Shown piece after piece: positions 35,631 through 47,261 of a stretch of DNA of 64,000 nt. Position numbers and translations under genes: made by a program. A model generated the notes under the pieces. The model worked only from the letters and a program-made list of their open reading frames with translations, made no database searches and was not told the DNA's origin. Source of the stretch: Fasciola hepatica (taxonomy: Eukaryota; Platyhelminthes; Trematoda; Plagiorchiida; Fasciolidae). The stretch's first letter is position 1. Each line of letters starts with the position of its first letter. The DNA is taken from positions 435,501 through 499,500 of the forward strand of contig CANUEZ040000168.1 in the NCBI GenBank assembly GCA_948099385.1, written 5' to 3'.

Positions 35631-37594
35631 TTCGTTGTTGGTATCATCACAGATATCGTTCTAAGGCGCGTTATTGCACTCCACCTTGTGCCATGGCTCC
35701 AGCCATTCAGGGAAACGAGGATACCAGTGCGTAGCTGCGACGGATGCTACTGCCCAGGGTAGTCGACATTCTACATAATCGATCATAATTCAGGGACATG
35801 ATACTTGGTAGACACATGTGTTGAAGTTATTGTGCTCCCACCCTCAGGTAAAACTTTAGATAGGTAACCTTCTCCAACTCATGTGCCGCTAATGATATTT
35901 CTACACAGACTTATACACACATTTCGAAGACGTTAGATTTTTGTCTTCGTCGCATTTCCCGTTGGGTTTTCTTGATTGCAGAGGTTCAAAACGCCATACT
36001 TGGTACTGATTTTCTGTATCGCTTCGACCTCTTGGTCTAACTAAAACTTAATTCATTTACTTCGAACTTTCTCTCTGTTTCGAACGACTATCTGAGGGGT
36101 TATAGAAAACATATAGATGCAACCTATGTCGACTGTTTATGAGTAGCTCAAAGTGTGTGAATAGGCGCTGATCAGTGTTCTTGATACGTATTGCATGTAT
36201 TTCTGTATCCCGTGCTATTACCGATATGGTGAAATTAAAAAACGAAATAATGTTTTCATTCAGAAACCTAGGCGACTAAGCGGTTCACTAGAACTGCTTG
36301 CTCTTAACACCAAAAGATTGCCACTTTCCAATTTCCTCAGATTAAATCAAATTGTTGTATTATTGCAAGGTTTGTCACGCGAAGCAGAGTGCATCCCTGC
36401 TAGAAAACTGATACGTTTGGGGCGTAAGATACCACTGGAGCGTGATATAACTTCAATGAACGTTTGAAAAATGGCTACCCTTCATTAGAAGACCGAGGAA
36501 AATGGTGAGGGGAGTGTAGAAACTATCCCGATTACATGGACTGTCAGTATAGCAGAAAACTTGGTCTCACTAGTTTTACGCACGATATGGGCTGTACACG
36601 GCTACGGGCGGCAGAACAAATTCCAAACGTATAACCGTGTTTATCGTAAATTTTTGGTTCTAAATAATGCAGTAAATAGAAATACATAAATGCAAATGAC
36701 TTACAGCCAGGTGAGCAACCAAGAACAACCGTACAGAAGGTTATCCGATAAATCGGGACAGTGCGGTCATAAACGGTCCACTCAGCAAGGAGTCAGGGGA
36801 AACTGTAGCGCAGAACGGTTACGGTACAGATAGTGTATCAAGAAGCTTTCTGGCTAACATGAAATTAAGCTTCAGTCACAGGATAATAAAAAAATCTATA
36901 ATTAGAATATACAAGTTTGTATACTCTAAGGCGTCACCAATGTAAAAGTACAAACAGTAGCAACTGAAAATGACAGAAGTGATGTGTGTCGACGTGAACG
37001 GATGAACCTGGCAAAAGACTAGCTCACATATCTGCTCCGTGGTCTATTAGGGCGCATACAGCGGGGTGGGGGACGGGGGATCGAACCTCCGGCGAGCGGT
37101 TTTCATGCGTGAGTGAAACGTTCGGCAAAACTTTCTTACAAGGGAAATGTACAGTCATAGAACAACTGAGTCGGGAACATAATCGTAAAATGTTCATGCA
37201 CTATACGTCATAAAAACGTAAATCTGAACTGTGTCAGTACAGAAGAGACGGAGAATTGGGCCATAAATATTCGACGTTCATGATGCGTGCACATGCTACT
37301 CATGAGTAGGACGAGCGAGGATGTCATCAAAATACGAATTACAAAATGTGATTTACAGGGAGAGTAAAGCCAAAATGAATTCGCTGACTTGCCCAAGATT
37401 CTCCAAAGTCACCTGATATACTTTACCATAAAGATCGGAGAACTGCTCAATTATAAGTTCACACGAACTACGTCCATACTTATACTATGCGCACAAATAA
37501 TCATGCACATAATAATTGCCGTTACAATGCATTCTGCCAGAACAAGCTAAAAGGGTTTCCATTCATCCTATATGACAGCTTGAACGAAAATACT
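35631..37594. other. No recognisable gene
   Basis: The longest open frame (36195-36467, 90 codons, +) has no motif. A B-box-like stretch on the minus strand near 37080-37100 is not part of a foldable tRNA. Confidence 0.4.
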
Positions 37595-38140
37595 GCAATC
37601 ATCATACCAAATACTATAAAGATTTAACCCGTAGTCGGATTGTTGGCCGGTTTGGCTAACGAATAGTTTACCACTTATCGGAGACTATATTAAACTTGAT
37701 AGTCCGTGACATGGAAAGAAGATATTAGCTTTATCAACCAACTTTTTTTAGGCATGTTCATTGTGTGTTGAATTGTCTGGTGATAGCCAAGTTCTGGTGC
37801 CGGACCAATGCACTTGGCCGTTTAGAGCGTACCGAGTTTCCACACTGGGTTACATGACCACGGGATCCATCCAGTCAGTAATCATTGGCACGAAGATACG
37901 ACTACGTGACATGAAAAGTGATACTTGCATTTGCACAACATGGCAGTTAAAATGATACTATTATTGATAGGCTTCTACCTAGTTTTTTTATCGTGATGAT
38001 TGTTTTGATATTCGAGTTAGGTCGCTGCTGAGAAGTAGGAATCAGTGAACCCTCACAACCAATTATCTGTTAATGATTGGTACAAGGAAATAAAATTAGC
38101 TAAATGCTCTCAAATTCAGGAGACCAATGTAAATATACAC
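37595..38140. repeat. Dispersed repeat family B, copy 2
   Basis: Partner of 14575-15058 on the same strand; longer by about 60 bases through small insertions. Confidence 0.65.
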
Positions 38141-38444
38141 GATTGAACCAAGAACAGGTTAGCGATAGATACCGCGCCAATGGATGATATACTGCCGAGT
38201 GAATACTGCCCAAATTGTTATTTAATTCGAATTTTCCATGCGAAGTGCTTCAAAATTGGCAAACATGGAGAGTTTACACGCCATGGGCGTGCCCATATAG
38301 GCTGATATATCACTGACAGCGTGCTAGGAGTGCGTCGGTAGCTTTATGCGATTACTCCACGGTAAAATGAACCATTTTAGAACATTCCTTAGCAAACCTC
38401 GTCATCGGTCATCTTCGTCTTAAGCAGACAATCACGTATTTTTT

Positions 38445-38665
38445 GCCGGATGTTTAAACCTAGAGCCATTACTCGACAATCAGTATCGGTCAAATCCGCT
38501 AACTTATTTCCTTATCATCCAATTTTCGCGTACACTTTTGTAACTGACCCCATCCATTTACTTCGTGGTACTTGCCTCAGTTTGCCTACTAACAAGGTTT
38601 CCAGTAGTAGGCTACGAAATTCGACCTCCTCGTGGTGTGTACGCATTTTTTGCCCACACTGTACA
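38445..38665 (+). repeat. Dispersed repeat family D, copy 2
   Basis: Partner, in opposite orientation, of 34700-34970. It lies inside a 128-codon plus-strand open frame (38450-38836), whose 3' half has no match in copy 1. Confidence 0.7.
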
Positions 38666-40219
38666 GAGCCGCCAATGAAAATCAAATCACCCGTCGAAAG
38701 CGCACGCATGCAGAGTCAAACAATAAACGAGGGGAAAGGCAAGTATATATTACAGGTGGGAAAGAATGACAAATCGCGATCAGCGGCCAGTGGCGGTGTG
38801 GAGCGGCAGTTCAAGTCATGGGACACAGACGGGTGAGGAAAAGAGTGAAGAATGCCGCGACAAACGCACAGCACAAAGGTTCATTGAACAGTCGATCGCG
38901 GGTATGAATCATGAGCATGAATTCATGAACATTAGGAGACAATGAAAACAGTGGGGAGAGTAAGCAACACGATAACAGTTTGACCAGGCAGACACGAACT
39001 CAGGAAACTAGTTGATCTGTGAACTGAAGAGCACACCAGGACCAGGGGGTGCGCGAACAATGATGGGTTAGAAGCCATAGATTATCAGGAAACGAAGTGA
39101 GAAGATAATACCAACAACGGGCCTGGTACATGTACAGGTTAAAGATAGATAACATTTATCCACACTGCCATAGAAAGGTTAGAAAATGTGACAATGGGAA
39201 TGGATAAACAAATAAGCATATGAGAGTAAAAGCGGGTCAGACAAAAATGCAGTCCATTTGCCTCAGACTACTGAGTCGAAGAAGGAATTATCGGTGACAG
39301 TACCAGTGCAGATGGTCTTCAGGGTTGAGTAGAAAGGTACATGCGCAGCAACAGCATTCGACCGAGATCTGGTTCAGCGTGGGAACTTTGACAAGTAAAC
39401 TGGGAATCGGATACACCAGCCACCAAATTCCCACGCGGAACCGTCCCTTCGCATTGATCAGCCCAGGCCCCCTTAACTACTCGCTCACTACCACATATTC
39501 GCTTCGAGGTTTCAGGAGTCAGATTATATGGAAACATGTGGAACGTGCGTCGTTCTGCATGACCTACATTCCGTATTTTTCACTTCTCCTTTTTTGCGTA
39601 ACATAGGTCCAAAAAACCAATTTCGTCCCTGCTGCTACCTGGTCTCAAGAAAATCAAGCTTTCTTCCGCGAATTAAAAAAGCGACATCCTCTTGACGGTC
39701 TTGTGTGTAGTTCCTTCTTCCGCCTTCCTCGGATAGCATACACCCCGGCCTTCGCATATGCACTTTGCATCTCGGCGCCCGCGCTATTTGAGCACAGACG
39801 AGCAAGCAGCTCGTACCCAACATTCTTCATGATGAGCATTGAAAACAGGTCTGAAATGTGTGTCCTACCCTTCAGATTTAAACTACCAGCACGAACAAAA
39901 GTACAAACCAAGTTTTGGGACGATTAGTGGCCATGATCATCTCAATGTTTCCTCCTGGGTCGAATCCATCCAGATCAAGTCAAGTCAAGTATGTGCTTTA
40001 TAGACCCGAAGATGGATATTCAGCGGCTACATAATCGCAAGTGATTATTGAGCTGTAGCATTGTTTACTGGACTTCGTCATTACTACCAGCTTCTTCATC
40101 AAAACGTGCACCTCCAACGGTCTTCATTTCATCAGGGAATATTTTACACGCCTTTTTACTACCAACTGACTAGAACAACTCTCGAACCAAGCGAGCTCCT
40201 TCGCCAACGCTATTCGGCC
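38666..40219. other. No recognisable gene
   Basis: Short motif-free frames. Three tandem AAGTC units at about 39974-39990. Confidence 0.4.
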
Positions 40220-40289
40220 GGCAGTGGTCGAATGGCTATCATTGTGGACTTAAAATAATAACGACCCGGGTTCGATTCCCTCCACCGCC
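40220..40289 (+). tRNA. tRNA-Leu-like sequence (anticodon TAA), probably a pseudogene or SINE head
   Basis: GGCAGTGG at the start pairs with CCACCGCC at the end except for one A-C position. A box TGGTCGAATGG and B box GGGTTCGATTCCC are present. The central ACTTAAAA looks like a leucine TAA anticodon loop, but the anticodon stem pairs poorly. The 70-base length is too short for a leucine tRNA with its long variable arm. Hence a decayed tRNA or tRNA-derived SINE head is more likely than a working gene. Confidence 0.5.
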
Positions 40290-41624
40290 GGTCACTTCCC
40301 CTAAGGACACCGCAACTGATGATGCGGATATTCATCGTTTCTGTGTGTGTCTGGTTTTTTGACCTTGGGTGGGATTAACAGCCTCAAGTGGGATTTGTTT
40401 GATCTCTGTCCACCGCTCTTCCGTATCGATAGCCCGACTGACAACTCTGTTCGGAAAGTAGACCGATGATTATCGTCCAGTAGCAGCTGCGGGGGACGGT
40501 TGGCTTTGGCGTTTTTTCGGCCACCGATGAGACGTAGGCTGAAACATGCGCGAATAAGATCAACATTTTTACTTTTGCGCGACTACCTCCTGCTATAGGA
40601 TGAGTCGGTTCCATCAAAATACCGAAAATTACTCATAAATACTACGGGAATATAGCATGAGGCGCTGTCCTCAGCACCGTCCGCGACTGTTGTACTACCG
40701 GACCACTCAGTCCGAAGTAGAAAGTTGACGGTACCTCATCCTGCTCTTTGTTCGAAGGTACGTCTCTAGCCTTTGCATAACCAAGTGCATCCTGCAAGGC
40801 AGCAAAGTTGTTCCAGATAAACTAGTGCCCCTTTGTGTGGCTCATTCATCTCTTCTGGAATATCGGTTCGATTAGGTTAGATAGTTTTCCTTTGTGGTCG
40901 TTGGATCAGTAGATGTTTGTATGCCGAACACCGTCTCGCCGAGGTCCTCAGACTTTGGTTACCCTCAATCTGGCTTGACGTGCCTGTCGAGCGTTTTACT
41001 GAGATGTGGCGGCTGATGCATTCCTCAGTATAGTCGGGGGCGGGTGCCTCAGGCTCCGAGATGGCTACTCGTCCTGAAAGCCCCTCGGAATGCTCCCAAG
41101 TGACCGTGCGTCTAACACAGTCTTTGCTGAAGAAGCCCTGCTAGCTGCCTCCTTGTGGTGGTGTTTCTACCAGAGTGAGAGGACGAAAGAGAATACCCAG
41201 GCGCTCTGCGCCAGGTGAGCTAACTAATAGTCAGTCTGGGGGCGATGGATAAACCCCCATTCCAAACCAACATCGGGTGGCGTATAAGGTGTACAACGGT
41301 ATGCTCACCGGCATCTGTGGCGGAGAGATGCACTGGGCACCAAAGATGTTTGGCCTCATTCGAAGAGTGAATGAACTGAGCATTTAGTCACCGGCCCTCG
41401 GTGGGTTACTGACCCCACTCTTCGTCCCGCTGCTTTGCGATTTAAGCTTTGGATAGATAAAGACCCCAGTTGTGGATCCCTAGGAAAATCACGTACTTTG
41501 GCTTGGGCAACCTGGCGGTATCGTGCCCACAAACAAATCATGCACGTGGACAACCTACCCCTTCCTCCCCGATGGTAACATATAGTTTGGCACAGTGTGA
41601 AACCAGACGGGCGTGGAATAATAG

Positions 41625-41628
<4 letters not shown>
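40290..41628. other. No recognisable gene
   Basis: GC-richer in 40930-41290, with a small perfect palindrome-like GGCGCTCTGCGCC at about 41200-41212. No coding signal. Confidence 0.4.

Positions 41629-41680
<52 letters not shown>
41629..41680. repeat. TA dinucleotide microsatellite
   Basis: About 26 uninterrupted TA units. Confidence 0.97.
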
Positions 41681-41685
<5 letters not shown>

Positions 41686-41794
41686 AGTAACAAACTAAAC
41701 TCAATGAAAGCCAGCGGTAACCAGTAGCAGTACAGTCGATCTGAGTCCAACTCTGTGAAGACGCCGGAGGACGCCAGGTTAGTCGGTACTGATT

Positions 41795-42130
41795 TTCCTG
41801 AGACTGCAGCTCGACGTGGTGTGACAGCTTGTGTGCCTCAGCGATCTAACGAGCTACACAGGATGGCTTACCTCAAGTCGAAGATCCAGTCATATCTGGA
41901 AGGTCAATAGGTAGATGAATGACGAAGCACTCCTGGACCTCCAGGTTGGGAGTCTGTTTGAGGTGGCAACTCAGATGGTAAAACCAGTGGAAGAATAATT
42001 GATTAAAGTAGATGGGCCTTCACTCAGCCAACTCCACTGCCCTGCGGGCGGGTTCTTGTTAGAATTAAAGGCTTTGATTGAGAACCCTAGCCGTTCTCCG
42101 GCTTTGCGGCTGGACAGCCTAGCAGTACCC
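41795..42130 (+). repeat. Dispersed repeat family E, copy 1
   Basis: The reverse complement of 52530-52870 matches by eye: CCTCAGCGA-C-AACGAGCTA-ACAGG-TGGCTTAC, then CACTCAGCCA---CACTGCCCTGC, then GGTTGAGAACCCTA-CCGTTCTCC. Function unknown. Confidence 0.7.
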
Positions 42131-42406
42131 GCAAAACATCTCCCATGAACTGCACACTGGGATCCACTCCGACAGTGTATGTTTGGCTTTCATGATCAGA
42201 GAGATGCCAACACCAGCCAGACCACAAGCACTAGATACCGAATCTGGCGACATGTGAAGAGTGGAACAAGAAACCAAGCTCTTATATGGGGAACGAGATG
42301 TAAGCAATTAAACTGGATCTTGTTTACGTGCTTCGCAGATACAACGCACATCTATTTCAAACTTTCCAAGTCTTAATGGAAGTATTGATGGTTGGCAGAT
42401 TTTGAT

Positions 42407-42501
42407 AATGTTTTGAGGTGATCCAAATGTGAAAAGTCTATGGCGGGATTCGAACCCACGCATGGTCACCACCCTCGCTTTAGTACCGCGAGTGCTCTAC
42501 C
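42407..42501 (-). repeat. Inverted copy of the tRNA-like sequence at 42658 with its 3' flank
   Basis: Reverse complement of 42675-42775, except for a 6-base gap that removes most of the 3' acceptor strand and very few other changes. It includes about 35 bases of shared 3' flank (ATAGACTTTTCACATTTGG...), so the duplication is larger than the tRNA itself. As a tRNA it is dead. Confidence 0.9.
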
Positions 42502-42657
42502 TACTACTTAACTGGTGGAGTCCGGTTAGTACAAAGGGAAATCCTGCTATAGGCAGTCAAATTACAAGCTAGTTCACTGTGGTGGATGCCATGTGCTACT
42601 GTAATTCGGGCGGGTATACTGTGATCCATTTGCAGAAAGTCCAAGGTTCTCCGGCGT

Positions 42658-42740
42658 GGCCTCGTAGCTCAGCTGGTAGAGCACTCGCGGTACTAAAGCG
42701 AGGGTGGTGACCATGCGTGGGTTCGAATCCCGCCGAGGCC
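42658..42740 (+). tRNA. tRNA-like gene, class II shape, anticodon uncertain (ACT if U33 is respected)
   Basis: GGCCTCG pairs perfectly with CGAGGCC. The D arm and A box are TAGCTCAGCTGGTAGAGCA, the T arm GTGGGTTCGAATCCCGC contains a perfect B box, and a variable arm of about 14 bases can pair GGT with ACC. The anticodon stem CTCGC/GCGAG closes a 9-base loop GGTACTAAA, which is too large. Allowing a G-A mismatch gives a 7-base loop with T33 and anticodon ACT (serine), in line with the long variable arm. It could be a tRNA gene or the head of a SINE, since 3' flanking sequence is shared with the inverted copy at 42407-42501. Confidence 0.6.
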
Positions 42741-43009
42741 ATAGACTTTTCACATTTGGATCACCTCAAAACATTAATGAAAGTAGCCTGTTGCCCCGTC
42801 TGGCAAAGTGTACAAACGCTAAAAGCAGTTAAATGAAGAGAATGCTCAGGACTGACGATCGAACCCCTTCATCTATCTCCAAGTTATTACCATTACCAAG
42901 AGTTATCAGTTCTCGCTCACGACTCAATGTGGTTCTCTCGTATCCATGTAGGATTGGCATGCCAAGGATGAAAAGCACAGTGACAATAAATCTTTCCCAA
43001 AGGAACGCC

Positions 43010-43182
43010 GGAGATTTCTAGGTGAACCATACATTACAGCTGCCCACACCAAAGGAGGGGGTTTCCTTTGGGAATCCTAACCGGAGCCTTTGACTCAAAA
43101 GTCTGATCCACAAAAAATGGGGTGTTGACCCAGTACGAGAACGTGATTGAAGAACTCGTGAGGGAACTTCTTCTGATCTGCT
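43010..43182. repeat. Dispersed repeat family F, copy 1
   Basis: Diverged match, roughly 85 percent by eye, to 53650-53823 and 63596-63769: GTGAACCATAC, CCCACACCAAA, GGGAATCCTAACCGGAGCC, then GGAACTTCTTCTG. In the later copies it sits next to a CR1-like RT fragment. Confidence 0.75.
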
Positions 43183-43184
43183 AA

Positions 43185-43496
43185 GTGAGACCTGATTGTT
43201 ATAAGGATCCTGTCTTGTCTTCGCTGGTGCTTTGTTATCGATCAGCTTTTTGGATTCAGTCCTCAGCCCTATGCACCCAATGCATCACGCGGAAAGTAGA
43301 TGGAGCAACATCATTTTGGGCTGACGGCTGTTATACTTCAGCGGGCGATAGCTGCTCAGTAAAGTGCGATGACTTCTTCAACCGTCGTGAGAAACCCCAA
43401 GTACTCCACTTCTACGACCATCTAGTGGAGGTTTTTAGACCGGCCAATTGTTTCGCTCTGTGTTTATTTGCAGCAGTGTTCTCTCCAGGTGCATAG
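43185..43496 (+). other. Unidentified cysteine-rich ORF, deleted copy
   Basis: Same protein as 47262-47606 except for a different N-terminus, where the duplication junction replaces the first residues, and an A to V change. No domain recognised. Confidence 0.35.
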
Positions 43497-44033
43497 TGGT
43501 GAGAACCAAATGTTGCCCATCAACTGGTTCAGAGACTGGACTTCATCTGGCCTCTACCCATTGACCTGTCGGGCATGATTGCATCCCCGATTTAAGACAG
43601 CCATCCTGCATAGTTCTTTGGATCATTGAGGCAAGCAAGCCATCGCGCTACGCCAATGCGTCGTCTCGTCGTGATGGAGTACCTTGAATGAAGAACCACA
43701 GGAGGCCACGCTTGCTAACGGTCCGGGTGACACCTGACGGGCACCTAACAACAAATTTGACTGTCAATGGTGTGATTCGAATCTCTTAACTGAAAATGAC
43801 ACTCAGAGTGTGTTAAACCGCCCGCATACCATCAGTTCACTACTGATTGGTCTGCCCTAGTTTTTCTACGTAGAGCAAAAGTGCCAGTGGCCCAAAAATA
43901 TCTTCAAAAAAACGTGAACAGTTTCTAAAAGTAAACGAAAATTCAAAAATAGGAACAAAACAACTACAAATCTTATATATACTATCCTACAACAAGTTAA
44001 TAATGTACAATTTTTCTAGAATAACAGTACTGA
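43497..44033. other. Region downstream of the MRPS17 fragment, no recognised gene
   Basis: Repeated at 47607-48143 and 57553-58089. AT-rich toward the MRPS17 end. No poly-A signal AATAAA seen on the minus strand. Confidence 0.4.
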
Positions 44034-44355
44034 TCAGCTTTTGTCGGGTAGGTTGGTCGAGTCGGGAAGTTTGGGACATATTGTGGACAAATTGGACTGC
44101 AATAGCTGAGTCAGTTGGTCCACTGTGTATTCCGGTCCACTGCTCATCAAACCAGTCACCGGATCACAGATACGACCGATCGGATAGACGACCTTCTTCA
44201 CTTTATACACTGTATGAAACGCTATCGGCTCGGGGGTTTTCTCCACGAGGACCATATCACCCACATTTATGGTCAAGTCTTGATCATGAGCCCAGTAAGT
44301 GGCTGCCTGATAGTAGTACTGCGAGACGAAACGTTGAGGTTACGGGTAAAACGGC
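44034..44355 (-). pseudogene. MRPS17: MRPS17 fragment: exon 2 plus part of the intron
   Basis: Exon 2 (44034-44318) is unchanged from the full copies, including the conserved GDMVLVEKTPEP and IGRICDPVTG residues and the stop codon. The intron acceptor is kept, but the sequence departs from the full copy inside the intron at ACGGC (44351-44355), where LINE sequence begins. Exon 1 and its start codon are absent, so no uS17m can be made from this copy unless another exon is spliced on. Confidence 0.85.
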
Positions 44356-46873
44356 GCTCTAACTCTACAGATACTCTAATCTAGATTGATCATATCGCCG
44401 TAAGCTACCGGTGGCACAGTTCTGTTCACAACTGCAGATCTTACTGGTTCACGTACGTAGAGTCGGACCATGCATTAGTTTTAATGTGATTATCTCTCCA
44501 ATTCCATGGTCATCGTCGCAAACCGCAAACCTGATTAGCCGTGCAACGTTTGTGCGATCCAGAAGTACGCACCCTTTATGAGCAGAAGTTAGCACATGAG
44601 TTAGGATCTACGACGAACAGTAATGTAGATGAGCATTAGGCCCATATCAAACAGGCGATGCACTTTGCAGCGGGTTTTGCCTGTGGTCCCAGATCCGTTG
44701 TCCATCAAAGATAATGGATCTCGCAAGAGCCACTGAGTACAACCGAGCAAAAGCGTCCGCTCTCGAACCGTAAGGAGATGAATAAGATGCGGAGAAAGCT
44801 GCAAAGGCAAGTTACGAAACACACTAAGAAGGATCACGAAAATTGGTGGGTCAAGGTAGCTGAAGGAATGGAAATAGCAGCTGCTTCAGGTAACATTCAA
44901 AGACTGTTCAAACTTATTCGTGACACCGGTGGACGGCGCATCCATGTCAGTGAAACGATTTGCGATAGAAATGGAGAACCCATCCATGGGCCGATGGGCC
45001 GAGTACTTCAAGGGACAGTTTAGCTGGCTGCACGCTAGTGTAGTTACTCCTGTGTCAACAACTGTGACTCCTTGGGTGGTATCACTTGAGCCCCCATCGG
45101 AAGTAGCAGTAGAGTCATGCATTTGATTATTAAAGCGAGGGAAAGCGGCAGGTCCCGATGAACTTCCTCCAGTTCTTTTCAAACTGGGTGGTGAGGCGTT
45201 GATAAAATCACTTACCGCTTTGCTCCGTGACATTTGGAACGAGGAGCGTGTTTCGTTAATATGGAGTGAGTAATTGATTGTTCTCATCTTCAAGAAGGGA
45301 ATACGCAATGACTGCAGTAATCATCGTGGGATTAGCTTAATTCCGATAGTCACCAAACTATTAGCCTCGATTCTACTGCACCGTCTTACACCCGCTCGCG
45401 AGAGGAATGTCCGCTAGCAGCAGGCTGGATTTCACCCAGGACGAAGATGCGTCGACCGGATTTTTACTCTCCGCCAACTACTTGAAACGCGTCACACGCA
45501 CCGCCGACCAACAATATTGGTCTTGTTAGACCTAAAAGGCACCTTCGATTCAGTTGATCGAACATCGCTTTTCAGTGTTCTTCATCGAAAAGGTATGCCT
45601 CAGAAGTTCGTGAACCTAATGAGATCATTGTATTCTCATACTTCTGGCCACATTGGAGTTTACGGTGAACTATCCGGTCGGTTCAAAACGACCAGTGGTG
45701 TTCGACAAGGATGTCCTATGTCTCCAGTCCTGTTCAACTTCGTCATGGACGAAATAATGGAGAGTGCGTTGCAAAATATTCAGGATGTAGGCGTCCAACT
45801 AGGAAATAGTGAAAAGCTATGTGACCTAGATTACGCGGACGACGTTGTCTGCTTGTTTGAATCCACGGAACATGTTCAACGTGCACTAGATAATCTCGCA
45901 AGAGCTGTAGCTCCATTCGGAATGCGCTTTGCACCTTCAAAGTGCAAGGTGATGTTACAAGACTGGACGTCAACGATTCCGAGCTTGATGCTCGATGGGG
46001 AGGTGCCGTCAGTTGTCGACCATTTCACTTACCTCGGCAGCAGCGTGACGACGGATGGGAGCACTGTAGTAGAGGTGAGCACGCGGATATCCAAGGCTCG
46101 AGTGGCGTACGCTGGACTGAAGCACTTGTGGCGTCGATCTGATATTTCACTGAAGCTGAAAGGTCGTGTATACTGTGCTGCAGTGCGTTCAGTTTTGTTG
46201 TATGGTTGCGAAACTTGGAGTCTGCGTGCTGAAGATATTCGTCGTCTTGAGGTTTTCGGCCACCGATATTTACGTAGTATCGCTAAGATCGGGTGGAATA
46301 GCCGAGCAAGTAATGATGAGGTCAGAAATCGAGTATTGGGTACTAATTCGGAGAACGTTTTGTCACAGCGTAGCCAACTTAGTAGACTTCGTTGGTTGGG
46401 ACACGTGTTACGCATGTTAAACACGTCTACCGTACCGTGTCCTATTCTCCGCCCCTCCTAGGGAGTGGATGAGACCACGTGGAGGTCAACAGATGACGTG
46501 GCAACGAGGAATGAGAAAATGTACAGCAGACTTAGGAAAATTAGGTGCTTCAAGCCTTCGTGGTTGGGGTCCAAAAGATCTGTCTTCCAGTTGGCTGGAG
46601 ACACTGAAGGATATGGCTGCGAACTGCAAACAGTGGCGATCATGTTGTTACTTTCTATCGAATCAGAATGACTGATCGATGTGCGTTTGTACAGTTAGAC
46701 TGCATTGTGTGTGTTGGCTACTAGGGCACTCTTTCCTTTTCCCACCCATGTAGGTCCACTCCCTGTCCATCTTGTATATTTATACTTTCTAATTCAACGT
46801 GCAACATGGTGAGAAAGGCAGTGGTCAGTGGGGCTTGCCCTGCTGTTTAACGCTGTACGATGATGATGATGAC
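44351..46873 (+). pseudogene. RTE-like LINE, plus strand, unit 1
   Basis: 5'-truncated element starting inside the endonuclease (IDHIAVSYRW, VESDHALVL), then linker and RT. The RT frame 45517-46461 holds the LLDLKGTFDSVDR, GVRQGCPMSPVLFNFVMDEI, LDYADDVVCLFE, HFTYLGS and LLYGCETWSLRAEDIRRLEVF blocks. The catalytic box YADD is intact. A frameshift near 46455 separates the last REWMRPRGGQQMTW segment. Upstream stops (such as 44390, 45120) break the frame. It ends in four GATGAT-type units at 46859-46873, the known 3' signature of RTE elements. The ORF is dead, but it is the best-preserved RT of this family in the window. Confidence 0.88.
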
Positions 46874-47261
46874 TTATCCTATGTAATTGGTATACCTCGT
46901 GAAGATCTCACAGACTCCATTATATCACAACACCATAAAATGTTCAAAAGATTCGCCGAGGGAATTCTGAATGACTCAGTTCATCTGCTTAACAGGAGTC
47001 TCGGCATGTGCTTCCTCCCCTTCCTCGCAACAACTATAAAATGATTTATGCACGCACGACTGCCTGCCGGTCCTCCGTTGTCCCTTACCTCGCTTGATTT
47101 TAATATAATCCAGCAAACATCGACGCTGAACTTAGACAACATTTATTGTCTTAGCTCCTACATCATCCCTAAACATAGGGTTGTGTTTGTATCTGCTGCT
47201 TTCTTTTTTCGTGTAACTGCTGTGGGCATAGCTATTTACTACCGGATATTCATCCACCGGG
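46874..47261. other. No recognised gene between LINE tail and ORF
   Basis: An open frame enters from the LINE tail and runs to 47044 without known motifs. Repeated at 56820-57207. Confidence 0.4.

Noticed and set aside
37075..37110. Minus-strand B-box-like GGAGGTTCGATCCCC as a tRNA-Ser gene
   Set aside because: No matching acceptor strand, D arm or A box at the right distance.
41629..41680. TA repeat as a promoter or AT-rich origin
   Set aside because: Plain microsatellite with no gene nearby.
45512..46461. RT frame 45517-46461 as an independent host reverse-transcriptase gene
   Set aside because: It is the RT part of an RTE LINE with endonuclease remains upstream, a GATGAT tail downstream, stops and a frameshift.
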